The position numbers and the translations under genes were made by a program. Source: Dimorphilus gyrociliatus (Eukaryota; Annelida; Polychaeta; Dinophilidae). Taken from it: 64,000 nucleotides of DNA. The number at the start of each line of letters is the position of its first letter. The first letter of the stretch is position 1. Positions 52,301 through 64,000 of this stretch are shown one piece after another. The notes below the pieces were generated by a model. That model ran no database searches and had not been told where the DNA came from. It saw only the letters and a list, made by a program, of their open reading frames with translations. Location of the stretch: contig CAJFCJ010000002.1 in the NCBI GenBank assembly GCA_904063045.1, positions 3,281,891 to 3,345,890 on the forward strand, written 5' to 3'.

Positions 52301-55300
52301 TCTCATTTGGTGTTATTATGTAGGCAATTAGTTGTTCCCTAGTCCTTGTAAAGACAAGGCCATAGAGGTTAGACGAGAAGAAAAAAATTGGCGAAGAAAC
52401 AATTTGCATGATGGATTGCGTAGATAAAAGAAACAATTTAATTTAACACTGACAAAACATGACAACTATTGGCGACGCTTTGGAAAAGTATGCCTACAGG
52501 AGTTACCCAGTATTTGTAGTATGATAATTGAATAAAATTTCGTTTCAATCAATACTTCCCTTTTTGCAGTATCCCTTCTATTTTAAAATATATCTAATTA
52601 AACCGTCAATATTAAGGTAATTGTACTGACTAGTTAAGGAGTTGCTTAATGGATATGGTATACAAGTTAACTATTAGAAACTCTGTTTACAAAGACGTCG
52701 TTATGGTCAAGTTATTTACAGTAAAGGTATTCGTAGGTATTTTTTTTTCCACTTTTGTAATTTAAAACCATATTATACACCAAAATCTATACGAAAAGGC
52801 CAAATGGTATCGCTCGCTGACCCCTTCTAGTTTCACATAACTAATCATACGCTCGTAGGGTAAGAATATAACCTATTATACACTAACCAACTGATATTTA
52901 AAAATCTCTCAAATTTCCCCATCAAAACTACTAACTTCCTCAGTGGGAAACATCACAGAAATTTGGCGTTAAAAACAGTTCTTAGGATACAGATGTCAAA
53001 CGCGAAAGTCAGCGAGTATCCGTTACCTATTTGACAGAAATATATAGCTGTCAGCTGCTTATACTAGATAGTATGGAGGACGCGAAGGTTCGTCATGATT
53101 AAATATAATTATAGCTGGATTCGTTAGAGGCGTATAGAAATTTTCGTCTTATCTACCTATAACGGCGTTAAGTAAGCCTTTAGGCGAAAAATTGGAAAAA
53201 GATGGGTTTTTAACGCAATTTTTTCAGCATGTAATTATTATGGTACCATTCCTCTTTTCCTATTTTAAGTTTACTCATTGACTTAATAAAAGAAAAAAGA
53301 ACACTAAGCCTGTAAGCCGTTGGTGTAAAGAGGGGTGGGGGTGGGAGGGATGGAGGGTCGACGTCGAATGCATGTCTTCTTCTATAAATCTATAATCGCA
53401 TACGCAAGCCGGATTACGATCATTGTCGATCCGCAAAATTGTCATCTCTTCGTCTCTTTTTAAACAGATAGCAGCCCTTATTTTTTCATTTGTCTAAATT
53501 GTTACTTTTCCCATTATCCTCATCAATACTCAAATAAATTAACAATAGGGATCATCCAGTTTCACAGAGCGAAAGGGAGCAATCTATCTCATATCAATAC
53601 ACGTATATACTTTCTAATGGTATAATTTAGCGTCCTAAACGGTTTCCTAGACAACCCACGCAATTGAATCTTGAACAAACAATCGGAGCAGACGGCCAGG
53701 CGCCAGCGAATCGGCAATAAACGGCGCGAATTTTTACGCTGGAGGCACGTTATCTCTTATCAAATAATCCACCACTATAGACAACAAATAAATAAAATAG
53801 AAAGAGAGCAAGAGAGAAAGGAACGAAGGCAAAAGAGAAAAAAACAATATAAAGAGAGAAGAAAGACAGCCGACGAATGCGTTCGATTCAACCGGCGCCA
53901 AATAGACGCTGTCGATATATTACCCGGCTGCGATAGAGAAATTTTCGCTATTGCCAACGATGATGGATGGCAGTGGAACACGTGTAGCGCATTTTATATT
54001 GGAATAAAAGCGAGAATCTAATGCTGTGTATGGGCGTCTATAATTTAGAGAAACGCTACACCATAGTACTATTCGTACGGTAGTTTGACTGAAATGTGCC
54101 AGGTGTACGAGACTGTCTTTAGGGACCACCTAACCTACTTCTTATTGTTATTTCTTATGCTCTTATTTCGTTACTGCGTTAAAATGATGTGTTTATTGTA
54201 TACATATATACACACATTAAAATGTACATATACAAATTGACTATGCGCATAAATTTCCCGATTTTCCGTTTATCCTGACATCAGACTGATGCCAATTCCG
54301 GCCTATAGAGACAAATTGGAAGCGATGGTATTTTAGGAGTGAATTCACTTAAATATGCGTGTTTAGGGCGTCTATAATACTTCTTACAATCCTTCTCCAT
54401 TACAATTCGTAATGGTTTTTGCCCCTCTTTTATAATCAAATAAACAAATATACTTATGATTATTATCTGAACAATAGGGTAGAGCTTTTTTTTATTCTTT
54501 CCGTTAAAAGGCCTACTTTTCGCGTTTCTATTGAGATAGAAAAGAGTGGTTTAAGTTGTTGATAAACACTAGTACTACTATGCTCTAGTTAATTTAATTG
54601 GAATCCTTTAATGTCTGTCTATTTATTTGGTTTTAAGATCCTATCAAGCTGGATGCTCTCCTAGTATTAAGTTCACTCTAAACTAGATTTAGTTTTGTTA
54701 GTAAACAACCTGCTTTTTGATTACCAGACTACTCAAATATAAATTAAATAGGCCCAATATACTATTTTTGACCCCCCTGGCTTTATGTCCAATTAATTCA
54801 TCCAATTTTCTTACGAAAATAAAATCAGACCCAAAGGAGTCATTTCTTGTTTTTCCTTCAGACTTTGAATTTGTTTACGCCCAGTTTTCTTACCATATTT
54901 TTACATGTGCTATAAAAACGAGAAAAGCTGTAGGGTATACCCGCTGAAAGTTATTTAATGACAAAAATAGAACAATTTTTGCCAGTTTTAGCATGTTTAG
55001 CTGGTCTAATTACGATTAAACAATTACGTCTATTTCCTATCATTATCTCCAAATATAAGATTATGCATTGCAACTGTTTCAAATAAGAGAAACAAGAATA
55101 AATTACAAAGCATCTTATTAATACGTTTTGTCTGTGTTTTTTTTATTCACTTAGTATAAAACATACCTTCCATTTCTTTTTGTTCAAGAAAACAATATAA
55201 AAAAATGAAAACGAACGTAGATACCCAAGTATTTAGCGTCTATTTGCTTATCATTCATTACTAATGATCCTGTTATTGATAAATTGTATAAAAACACTTT

Positions 55301-58300
55301 ATTTTTAAGGTTAAAAAGTTCGATAGCACTATGTTTTCTTTTTCCTTTTCCATAAAGAAATGCAATCTAATCGGAATTATTTATTTTTCATTCAATAAAA
55401 TACGATATCACATACAACTATAAGTTTGTGTCAATACTCTTCGAAAAAAGAATCTTCAATAGTAGGTTTTAAATATTTCTAAATTACTAGTAGGCACGAC
55501 TATAGGCCAACATTTCACAACCCTTAAAGCAAAGTAAATAAAGATTAACGAACTTCTTTAGATAAATATACAGGTTTGAAAAGGACTATTATTTCGGAAT
55601 GCTTTATATAGTTTGTTTGAACATTTCATTAGCTTTTTATGCAAAAATAAAGTTGAACATATGCCCAAGTACTTCAGATAATTGAATTACGTACAATTTG
55701 TGGTTAATGCTATCTCTTCTATATGATTTCATACATTTAAATTTTAAAGCAAAAAACACTTCTGCCTTAGGGGATTGAACTTGAAGCATTAACAAAGGAG
55801 TTTGTGTCTAATAGAGTGCAATAGCGTCTATAGGCCTTATCACAAACACAGGTTGGTACTTATAAACTACACGTGTTTAACAGATAAAGAAAATATCTCT
55901 TATCGACAGGAAACACTTAGATTCTACACTTTTCCTCTCTTGCTCACTTGACAAACAGCAAAATCATATGAATATCAAATTCGGTTGCTATCTGGGTAGA
56001 GAATAAATGTTTCCTATAATAAATAAACATTTGGGAAAAATTCTATATTTCTTTACAAAAATTAATTAAATGTCTAAAATGTTAACGTTTTCATATAATA
56101 TACTAGTAACCATCTGGAAAAGAATGTATAAATCATAGTTATAGAAAGACAATTTACTGCAATCTGCTGCAGTTGTCTTCAATAAATTTTGCGTGCTTTA
56201 TAGAACGAGTTAGAGCCAGCCCTATTTTTAATAATTCACTCCAAGCACTTCGTGTGCAACAGTTCCAATTTAGTAATTACAAATCTGACTGCAATCCGAA
56301 ACGCGACTGCAATTTCGTTTTATTGATATTGCAAAAAAAAATAGGAATTGGGGCTCGAAACACGACTAGTGATTCACACCTGCAAACCATCGAACTTGTT
56401 AATTAATGCAAAACACAAACGGTTTTACTGAATTAAATTTTTCTAAACTGTAAAAACACTACAGCAAAGCTAAATTACCATAAAAAATTGCTTTAAAAAG
56501 TAGAAAAGTGCCAATAAAAGCTGTTTTTTTTTATTATTCGATCAACTAATCAAAAGGGAAAAATAAAGAGAATTTAAAAAAATTGAGGATAGCTGCCGTA
56601 GTAAAAGAATGCAAATGGAAATCTATTTCCCTTATTCAGTTATAGAAGAAAATGCACTAAAACACCGCAAAAGTCATTCTCTATTACCAAGTACGATTAA
56701 ATATAGGCATAACTTTTTTACATTTTCATTAAAAATCAGAAAATAACAGATTAACTAAACGATAAAAGTCAAAATTATTCATTAGAAATGTATAAAAACA
56801 GTGTAAATTCTATCCTAGCTTCAATTGAAGCAATATTGCCTTGGATTTAAGAGTAAATTTTGTAAAATTAACTGCGAATCATGTTGACAGTTTATGCAAT
56901 ACAGATTTTACTGTAATAACTAAAGGGCTAGAATATATATAACTATATATATATATACTGTATATTTATTGTATATGTGAATATCTGGTAGGTATTCAAC
57001 GGACTCTAAAATAAAATTTGCATTTGAGCTTTGATACAGCAATTTATTTAATTGCATACGGGAATTGATATATCGCCTACGATTCTCTTTATTTATAAAA
57101 AGTCCTGCAGAACCCTATTTTAACAAAAACCCCCAGATTTAGAGGTTAATCAAGATAATTAGGGAAAAGTCTTCGATTTAAAAATACACATAAGAATATA
57201 AATTCCAAATAATTAAACTCGGTCTACAAAAACCAAAGATGAAAAATTAGTTTATCTTGTTTGTTCAAATATCTACAAGGCTATTTTTTCTATAGTTCCT
57301 AGATGCAAACAAAGAATAGAGGTTTCTAATCAATTGATAAATTTTAAGGTTAAACGAAGAGAATGAGATTGAAAAAGGAGATAATACCAATATATGTAAT
57401 AAGGAGAGTACGTCTAGGCATTACGTAACTTAATAACGGGCAAAGCGCATTGAAGACGAACTTCAAAAAGAGGAACAAGCAATGTAGTTGATAAAACCTT
57501 CGCGTCTATCAACGCGACTTTTACAGCTAACAAAACTACATCAGTCGTATATTAGCAAGATGGAGATCAAAAGCAAGATAAACTTTAACCTTGCCAAAAC
57601 CAATCCAATTTATTAATTACCACCAATGCGGCTAGTGGAAAAGAAAAATATTTCTTTACCGCAAACCATTGAATACACAAACAAAGCTCGACTGCAAATT
57701 ATTCTTGTTCCGTATGTTAACAAAACAACGAAGAGGCGCCTACTGCAGACTGTTAGCCAAACACTGCAAAATATATCGCAAAAACTTGAGCCGCTTTCAC
57801 GTTTCATTTCAATTTCCCCTTGAATAGCTTACTTTACTATTTACCGTAAATCAATCAATAAATTTGTCAAAACTAAAATTGATTTTAAATATAACCTTGC
57901 CTCCTGACTCACTGACTGCAATCCAATTAATTGACTATTACCCTACAGTAAATTGCAGTTGTCACTTACGATTGTCTCACCCTTCTAGTCTCAGATCACG
58001 ATCGTATAAATTAGAAATTCTATATAAAAACCGCAAGAATATCGGATAAACATAAATATTGTCCCTGTAAATAAGACAAGATTCGAGCATCGCCTATAGG
58101 CCTATTCGTATGCAGATGAGCCGTTTGCGGTAGGGAGAGAAGTTGTGAATAATTGAGGGGGAGTCAATTCTTTTTTATATCTTCAATTCTTTTCAAGAGC
58201 GTCTCTTTTTGTTTATCTGAATTATTTATGTCTAGAGAAACAACATTAATTATGTATGCTAATGACCAATGTACACGCAAACTCGTATCATATATTCGGA

Positions 58301-61300
58301 AAAAGTATAAAAAAGAAAAAAGTAGAACAAAGGAATAGACCTTTATAGTGATTCTTATATTTCTTGTATTATTTATATTGTTTAAAATATTCGTAAAATC
58401 ATCCATCTTAAGCTAACTGACATATTCTTATTAATTAAATATAGAACAGAATAATTTATATAAACTTTTGTTTATACCTAAATGTCGAAAAAATCTATTT
58501 GCATATCCTGAACTTCTCAATGCATTTAATATTTTTGATTATTTTAAAAAGTATGCAAACTAATTACAATATCACTTCAATTAAACATTTACTGTACTAT
58601 TTTGTGCAGTAAGTTCTATTATTTATGTGCATCAGATCAATAGGCTTTATGATATGTTTCCAATTCAATATTCATATTCATAGATATAAGCATATCAAAT
58701 AGTTTAAGGCGAAGTATCTATTATCAAAACTGTGTTTAAGTATTTCTAAATAGTTATATAAAAGATAAATAGATATGGAAAAATACAGGAAGAATGGAAT
58801 TATTCTAAATAATTGATATAAACGACAGAAATTGATATTTAAAAATAGTAAAGAATGTGGTAAACGAAAATATAATAAAAATAAAAAAATTGTATACAAT
58901 AGAACTATGTTTTTAATTATGCATGCTAATGATAAATGTGCTCGTTTGTGTCTAATGTCCTAACGTGAACGCACTATTAAATAAAAAATAGGGGAATGAG
59001 AGTACGAGGAAAAAGGGGAGGTGTAGTAGACTGTGTGGCTGCGTGGGGGGGGGGGAGGGGGAGAGAGGGGGTGGAAGCTATACAAGAATGACAGGGACAC
59101 ATGTGTAACAGGTTTTGTCTAAAAACTTTATTAGAAACAATAAAAAGCTGACTATTTTAAATTTATCAACAAATAAAAAATTGATATTATAATTAAGGGG
59201 ATTGTAAAGAAAAATTAAGAGGAAAAAAATTAGGGGAAAACGTTACAGAACATCTGCCAAACTGTCACAACGGAATTCTATGCATGAATATAAGTTTGTT
59301 TCTTTTATAATTACATTTTTTTCAAAATGATTTATTAAAATACACGCAAACCTGAAATGTCAAATTGTAACAGTTTGCAAATATCTTATATATTCAAGTA
59401 CAAAATCGCTATTGGACACGCGAGATTCAAATAAGTAATACAGACCATTAGCAAACTGACATTTTAAAGCTTAATCTTCCTATGTTTCGATTTTGTTTTT
59501 TTTATATTTATTAAAATCAATGAATTTTCTTTTTAAATATAGTTTATGGAAATAGAAGCCGTGTTAATTTGTACTGTTTAACCTTCTTTTCATATTTTGT
59601 CATTCAGGGTCAACTGATTTTTATAACCCAAAAATTAGATGGAAAAAAATACATTTTTTTTTCGCGTTTCTCATGTAATTTTCTTGTCAGATCAAAGGAG
59701 AGTAATTCCTTATCGATCATTTGAGCTGTTATTCCTTGTTCAGCTTAGAAATCTTTCCAGTCCGTTATAAAATTCATCGTCATTTCTTTTTACAATGCTT
59801 TACTGTTTTCCCGTATTCATACAATAAAAAAGGCCTAACAATCATTAAAACAGAATTATAAACAATCAATATTGCGTAATGCGATTTATAGCTACAACTT
59901 ATTACTCTAACAATCTTTACAATCTCAATAGACCAAGTAATGTTTGTTGAACTATTTCCCTATTCCCATCATTTGTTCTGTCCAGGCACAAAACCTCCTT
60001 ATGTCTTCTAGAAATGGCAATTGAGTAGGCCCAACAATTTTCCTATCTGATTTATTAGTAAGATAGAATTTTGTTTGACCAAAACCTATGCTTGTTGAGA
60101 TTATTTATCATTCCTCTATTAATCAATTAATGATGTTTTTACATTATTTATTCTAGGGCCATAAACCAAATACAAACTGGGGACAGACTTGATGATACAA
60201 AAGATATTTATTTTTAATTATTTCATCGTATATTCAGATATATTTAGGAAATATTGACTGCTTAGTTATTTATTTATAATAAATAACATTTTTAGGATTT
60301 ATACAGTCCACTGGGTATGTTATATGCCTATTTTATAAACTCTATTTAAAACAATCCTCAAATACTTGTATAAAATAGATAAAAATAAGTCAAGTTTTTA
60401 ATTTCTATCACGATTTAACTGTTTTCATAGTAATTTCATTATTCTAAGGGGAATATATTCACTCGTCGTGATATGTTAAAATCCTAAAAAGAAACCATCC
60501 GTGTTAATATTTCTCTATCATTTTTATTCATAAGCTAAAGTTATTTATAATTCACTTTAATTAATAATAGAAAGTGATAGTTTACTTTTTTTGTTATTCT
60601 TATTTTATTGAAAGTTTACTTTCGTTAATATAAGCAGGCAAAAATATGTATAGAAACACACTTCAAGAGCTAAACTTATGTTTGCAAAGATATTTCAACA
60701 CCACGTTCTTAATCTTTCTGCGGAAAGAACGAATGTTTCACGGTTGATAGAAGGATTTTTTTATCTTACAGTTTTTAGTTATTATTTAACAAAGTTAAAA
60801 AGTAGGATATTACCCTTTTTCAATTTATTAGTTTAGACTGAAATTGTTGATAAAATGGGTAGGGCAAGGTGATAATCCTTTCAATGAAAAGGAAGAGAAG
60901 ATAAATGATAAAAATTTTAATAAAAGACTTTCCTTAACTCTTTATTTATTTTCTTTGCCAAATAACTTTTGGGCCAAATGGAATGGAAACGTATATATAG
61001 TTAATTAGCTTTAGCCTGAATAAAAGTTGTACCCCGAAATAGAAGGGCTAGTTGCATTAATACTTTAATGAATATTCTATAAATAAACGAGAAAAACAAC
61101 GCACAGGGGAAAGAGGAAAAATGATCAAGTTCGTATCTGAATGATAAAGAAAACCATTCGTTATTTTTTCTTGTTTTTGCTATCAGGTTTGGCCGAATAA
61201 GTGGTAAATATTCACTCTACGATCTGTAACAGATCTTCTCTATTAAACACTTAACTAGTATTCGAAATATAGGTTAAAAACAGGCCATCATAAAAAGACT

Positions 61301-62216
61301 ATTATTCGGTTGGCGACAAAAACTGCGTTCCTTTCACACATATCGATTATCTTAGCGAATATTCTATTTGCCTTTGCCAATTCAAGCAATAAATTGGGAT
61401 GATAAGGGATCTAGGCCTAGACAACATGAGATAAACTAATTAAAATATAGTTCTATTCGACAGGCAGATATATTTAAAGTGTGATTGATTGCGAAAATTC
61501 GACAATGACTAGTTATATAAATCGATAAATAATGAATAAGTTTTATAAACTGTATACTAAAAAATTCTATTTTGTAGTCAGTCTAAGCTTCTTTCTATAA
61601 GGATTTGTTACTAATTGCGAAACAACTAGTCAAGAGAAAAATATTTCTACAATTCATTTTACTATAATAACAAAATAGAATAGTTTATAAACGAAAATAG
61701 AATTCGTATTGTGTTTTAAAACACTTAAAATTGAACGAAAAGAATGCAAATAGGCACTTTCTTTCTTTATATTGTGTGATAAACATACTCGAAAGTTAAG
61801 TTTAACGTTAAATTGGTTCAATCAAAGATTAGAAAGTATTGTTAAATTTATTTCAGTTTATAACAAGAACTTCTAATTAAAATACTCCTTTAATTGCGTT
61901 CAATGTCAATATTACACATTGCTATTTGTGCTTGTTACTGGAAACATTATTAACTTTTTAGAAGAACTCCGAAACAGGTAGCTAAGCAAAAAAAAAGTAA
62001 GGCCTACAAAAGGGCCCAACTTGTTCGTCTAACGATTTTTATACAAAACACGTGTTTGTCAATGCTGTCATGCCATAAGTAGGGATAATCCGACAAGATT
62101 ATCGACTTAGTAGAAAAATGGTGTAAAAACCGGTTTTATTTACCTGAAAAGTTCAAAAGGGAGAGTAGCAGCAGACAACGAAAACTGGTCATTTTCGGGT
62201 CTAAGCCAATTTTCAT
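43391..62216 (-). CDS. DCC: DCC/neogenin/frazzled netrin receptor, five exons
   Basis: Type I membrane receptor for netrin, guiding axons and migrating cells. Exons in transcript order: 62144-62216, 46756-48023, 44711-46685, 44223-44354, 43391-43596, giving 1217 aa in one frame. The N-terminus has a signal peptide with an LLLLSLL core. Four Ig domains follow (about 28-395; paired Cys and WYTC/YQC motifs), six fibronectin III domains (about 400-970), one transmembrane helix (about 991-1014) followed by CRRRK, and a cytoplasmic tail. The tail has the P1 motif KPPDLWIHDQMELK (about 1041-1054), a Pro/Ser-rich middle and the C-terminal P3 motif EMANLEGLMKDLNAI, ending FEC as in DCC. P3 is known to bind FAK and Robo. 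It is somewhat shorter than vertebrate DCC (about 1450 aa), mainly from shorter linkers and tail; all domains are present. DCC and neogenin arose from one ancestral gene, so the symbol stands for the family. Confidence 0.95.
48424..48442. repeat. AT dinucleotide repeat
   Basis: Short pure AT run in DCC intron 1. Confidence 0.85.
50340..50650. promoter_or_regulatory. CpG-rich island in DCC intron 1
   Basis: Dense CpG, in strong contrast to its flanks. It contains an E-box CACGTG near 50585 and a perfect 10-bp inverted repeat, GCTCGAAAAC at 50556-50565 and GTTTTCGAGC at 50607-50616. An open frame spans most of it on the minus strand but starts with GTG. Enhancer, alternative promoter or structured RNA are all possible; none is shown. 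Confidence 0.35.
53332..53357 (+). other. Potential G-quadruplex
   Basis: Four or more runs of three or more G within 26 bases (pattern GGGG-T-GGGGG-T-GGG-A-GGG-ATGGA-GGG) on the plus strand, non-template relative to nothing annotated and antisense to DCC. Rare in such AT-rich sequence. Confidence 0.5.
53640..54010. promoter_or_regulatory. CpG-rich patch in DCC intron 1
   Basis: Higher GC and CpG than the surroundings, with an internal purine-rich stretch at about 53800-53870. A plus-strand open frame of about 115 codons covers it but starts with TTG and has no in-frame ATG. Its Arg/Lys/Gln-rich translation reflects the purine tract. Composition suggests a regulatory element; a coding role is not supported. 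Confidence 0.3.
59045..59074 (+). repeat. G-rich run with quadruplex potential
   Basis: Eleven consecutive G, then further runs of four to six G separated by A or AGA. It lies in DCC intron 1 and is C-rich on the DCC sense strand. Confidence 0.7.
62144..62216 (-). CDS. DCC: Signal-peptide exon of DCC (exon 1)
   Basis: Encodes 24 residues plus the first base of codon 25: an N-terminal MKIGLDPK, a second Met, then SFRCLLLLSLLNFS. It ends at a GTAAAT donor in phase 1, exactly matching the acceptor of the Ig1 exon at 48023, and the joined codon reads Asp before TQRHLTF. An in-frame TGA lies shortly upstream, so the ATG at 62216 is the first available; the ATG at residue 9 would also give a complete signal peptide. 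Missing this exon would leave the receptor without secretion signal. Confidence 0.85.
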
Positions 62217-64000
62217 GTATTTTCGCCCACAATAGTATAAAAATGTTCATTCATTTCTAAACCGTCACTTCTAAGGAGCTTTCATGTAGTTATGATGTCC
62301 AAGTATAATCTTTCCTGAGGCAGAAGTATTATCCGATTTTTCCAAGCTAAGATCGCTACACTTTGATGTTGCCTGCCCGATAGCCAAGCGATATAGTGAG
62401 AACGGAAACGAGACGCCGACCCAATTTGCATAAGGGTTACCGCCAGATGGCGATTATTTTTTTTTAAAAAAAGGCTGTTCTACATACCGCCTATCCTCCC
62501 TTTTGGTAATTCCCCTCAGTATTTGTATCCCTCCCCATGCAGTAAAAGGGCGCGGAAAATGAGACGTATCTCATTATCTCATAACAAAGAATCCATGTGA
62601 TTCACGCGCTTCCCAGCGCGTGCATTTTAATAGATCGATTGCGGGTTTTTTTATTAGGGCTGTCGGAATGATTTATATGTTGCGGTATGCGTTTGTTTTG
62701 AAATGTAGCGGGCGTGAACATATGTGTTTGTTTTTGTTTCTTGTCTGCTGGGCAGTTGGGGAGGAAGTGAAGACTGAAGAGAGAAGCAGGTTAGCCTAAT
62801 TAGGGTGTGTCACGCTGTAATTAATAATCGACCTTGACGGCGTCTCGTTGAGCGAATTCTTTAGGGTATGAGTGGGCTGGAGAATTTCATTTTATATCTT
62901 TAAAGCATATCAGTAAAAAGTTACAAAAAAAAGAAGGTTTTAGGTGGTGACTGGCGGACGTATGGCTTTAATTAATGAATGTAGGTTGGAACTTTCTAAT
63001 GGATTTGCAACATTTTGACTTTCTTTACTTTTAATTAGAAAAGATATTGAAAGAAGTAAAAGAAAAATAACAAACTAGCAAAAAATAATCTTATCAATTT
63101 TTAATTTATGGCATAATTTTCTTGTTTGTAATTATAAAATGAACTCTTTCATGTCTTTTTTCCCTTTAGAGTAAGTACACCCGATAGGGTCAATACAATA
63201 GATGAGTCACTTGACATTAATAACCCCCCTCTCTCTGTCTATCTCTCTCTTTTTCTACTTTTTTCCCCCTTCCCTTTCCATAACTTTAATTTACATATGA
63301 TTAATATCTACTTATTAAACGTAATTTCTTTTTTATCTTATAGAACTAAGAAATAAATCATTTAATTAGTCAGCTAAAATTTCTTTAACCTTTGAATGAT
63401 TAAGACAACTCGTAAATTAATAAATCAAGTGGAAAGAATGTCCACTCATTCTATTTACGAGGCCTTATATATATACACAGATGCTGGGGCATAAAATTAA
63501 TCCAGTGGAATGAGTCAAACATTCGCAAGTACCGCTTTGTAAAAGTATATCTCATTAATATATTGCGTTACTTGAATGAAAACAAATAATAAACAATTCA
63601 AAATTCCTTTCTAAACACACACTTGTTTTCTTTTGAATGGACATAAAGTTAATTACAATTTAGATAAGCTAACGTAGACAAAGAGACAATTTGATAGTTT
63701 ATTGAAAGAAGTTGCTTTTGTATATATACAAAGTCTAAAGATTACTCAATTTCACTTAGATGTCGTTAACTTAGAGAAATTCAAAATTCATTCAAAGAAG
63801 AAGAAAAAGTTTTTATAGGGGAAAAAGGGATATTATTTCACTATTTTCCCTTCCCTATTCTATACTTGTACTCTTTTCTTCAACTTATATAGAGTTTATA
63901 TTTTCAGTGTGGGCGAGATGTAATTGACTGTAAACTTAATTTCCAATATGCGGGTATATAAATATGAATTAAATATGGAATGTATATAAATAAATATATC
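62217..64000. promoter_or_regulatory. Upstream region of DCC
   Basis: Probably holds the DCC promoter and 5' UTR. The first 700 bases are less AT-rich than the rest and carry a CTCF-like CCGCCAGATGGCG at 62440-62452. No coding exon was recognised up to the window edge. The remainder is AT-rich with a short CT tract near 63.23 kb. Confidence 0.5.
62440..62452 (+). promoter_or_regulatory. CTCF-like motif upstream of DCC
   Basis: CCGCCAGATGGCG, a good match by eye to the CTCF core, about 225 bases upstream of the predicted DCC start codon. Binding is inferred. Confidence 0.4.

Larger units (their letters stand above)
48024..62143 (-). other. 14-kb first intron of DCC
   Basis: Separates the signal-peptide exon from the Ig1 exon at a phase-1 junction. 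It contains an AT repeat near 48.43 kb, CpG-rich islands at about 50.34-50.65 and 53.64-54.0 kb, a G-run cluster at 53.33 kb, a cluster of CTGCAA words at 56.15-57.92 kb and a G-rich run at 59.05 kb. I found no coding exon inside it. Open frames at 49507, 53671, 56173, 57626 and 58153 show no domain and are treated as chance. Confidence 0.8.

Noticed and set aside
53671-54021. 116-codon Arg/Lys-rich plus-strand open frame in DCC intron 1
   Set aside because: It starts with TTG, has no in-frame ATG, is driven by a purine-rich tract, and has no domain.
55765-55800. tRNA B-box-like GGGGATTGAAC
   Set aside because: It does not match GGTTCGANNCC well, and there is no A-box or cloverleaf around it.
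57613-57823. Overlapping open frames on both strands near 57.7 kb
   Set aside because: There is no domain, and the two strands are equally open, which suggests chance.

Overview
This is an AT-rich (about one third GC, judged by eye) animal nuclear segment. It holds spliced genes with GT-AG introns, many of them 50-150 bp, alongside a few introns of 8-14 kb, plus AT, CT and GA microsatellites. The gene content (a MyTH4-FERM myosin XV, a DCC/neogenin netrin receptor with its P1 and P3 tail motifs, a CELF3-6-type RNA-binding protein) points to a bilaterian invertebrate. I cannot name the phylum. No transposon ORF, tRNA, rRNA or CRISPR array was recognised.

Layout: 1-5.4 kb is AT-rich flank that probably includes the CELF 3' UTR. 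5.4-16.1 kb, minus strand: a six-exon CELF gene with an 8.2-kb second intron. 16.1-22.4 kb: a gene-poor gap. 22.4-35.7 kb, minus strand: a 20-exon myosin XV gene (about 2434 aa). 36.5-39.5 kb, plus strand: a nine-exon gene for a CARD-like plus coiled-coil protein of unknown function, head-to-head with myosin XV across about 740 bp. 41.2-42.5 kb, plus strand: an intronless sulfotransferase. 43.4-62.2 kb, minus strand: a five-exon DCC/neogenin gene whose signal-peptide exon lies 14 kb upstream of the rest. 62.2-64 kb: DCC upstream region.

The exon models were assembled by hand from splice-site phase. All four spliced models close as a single frame with a length divisible by three. The genes have unrelated roles (RNA processing, actin-based transport, possible death-fold scaffold, sulfation, axon guidance). 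There is no operon-like logic; the physical links are one divergent pair and one convergent pair.

Main observations beyond annotation: a charged single-helix-like segment between the IQ region and first MyTH4 of myosin XV; a protein pairing a CARD-like fold with a long coiled-coil that I cannot place in a family; a run of six tiny phase-0 exons at its 5' end; a recurrent AGATGGCG (CTCF/YY1-like) motif, including one copy in the divergent promoter; complementary CT and GA tracts in the CELF intron; and CpG-rich islands inside large introns.
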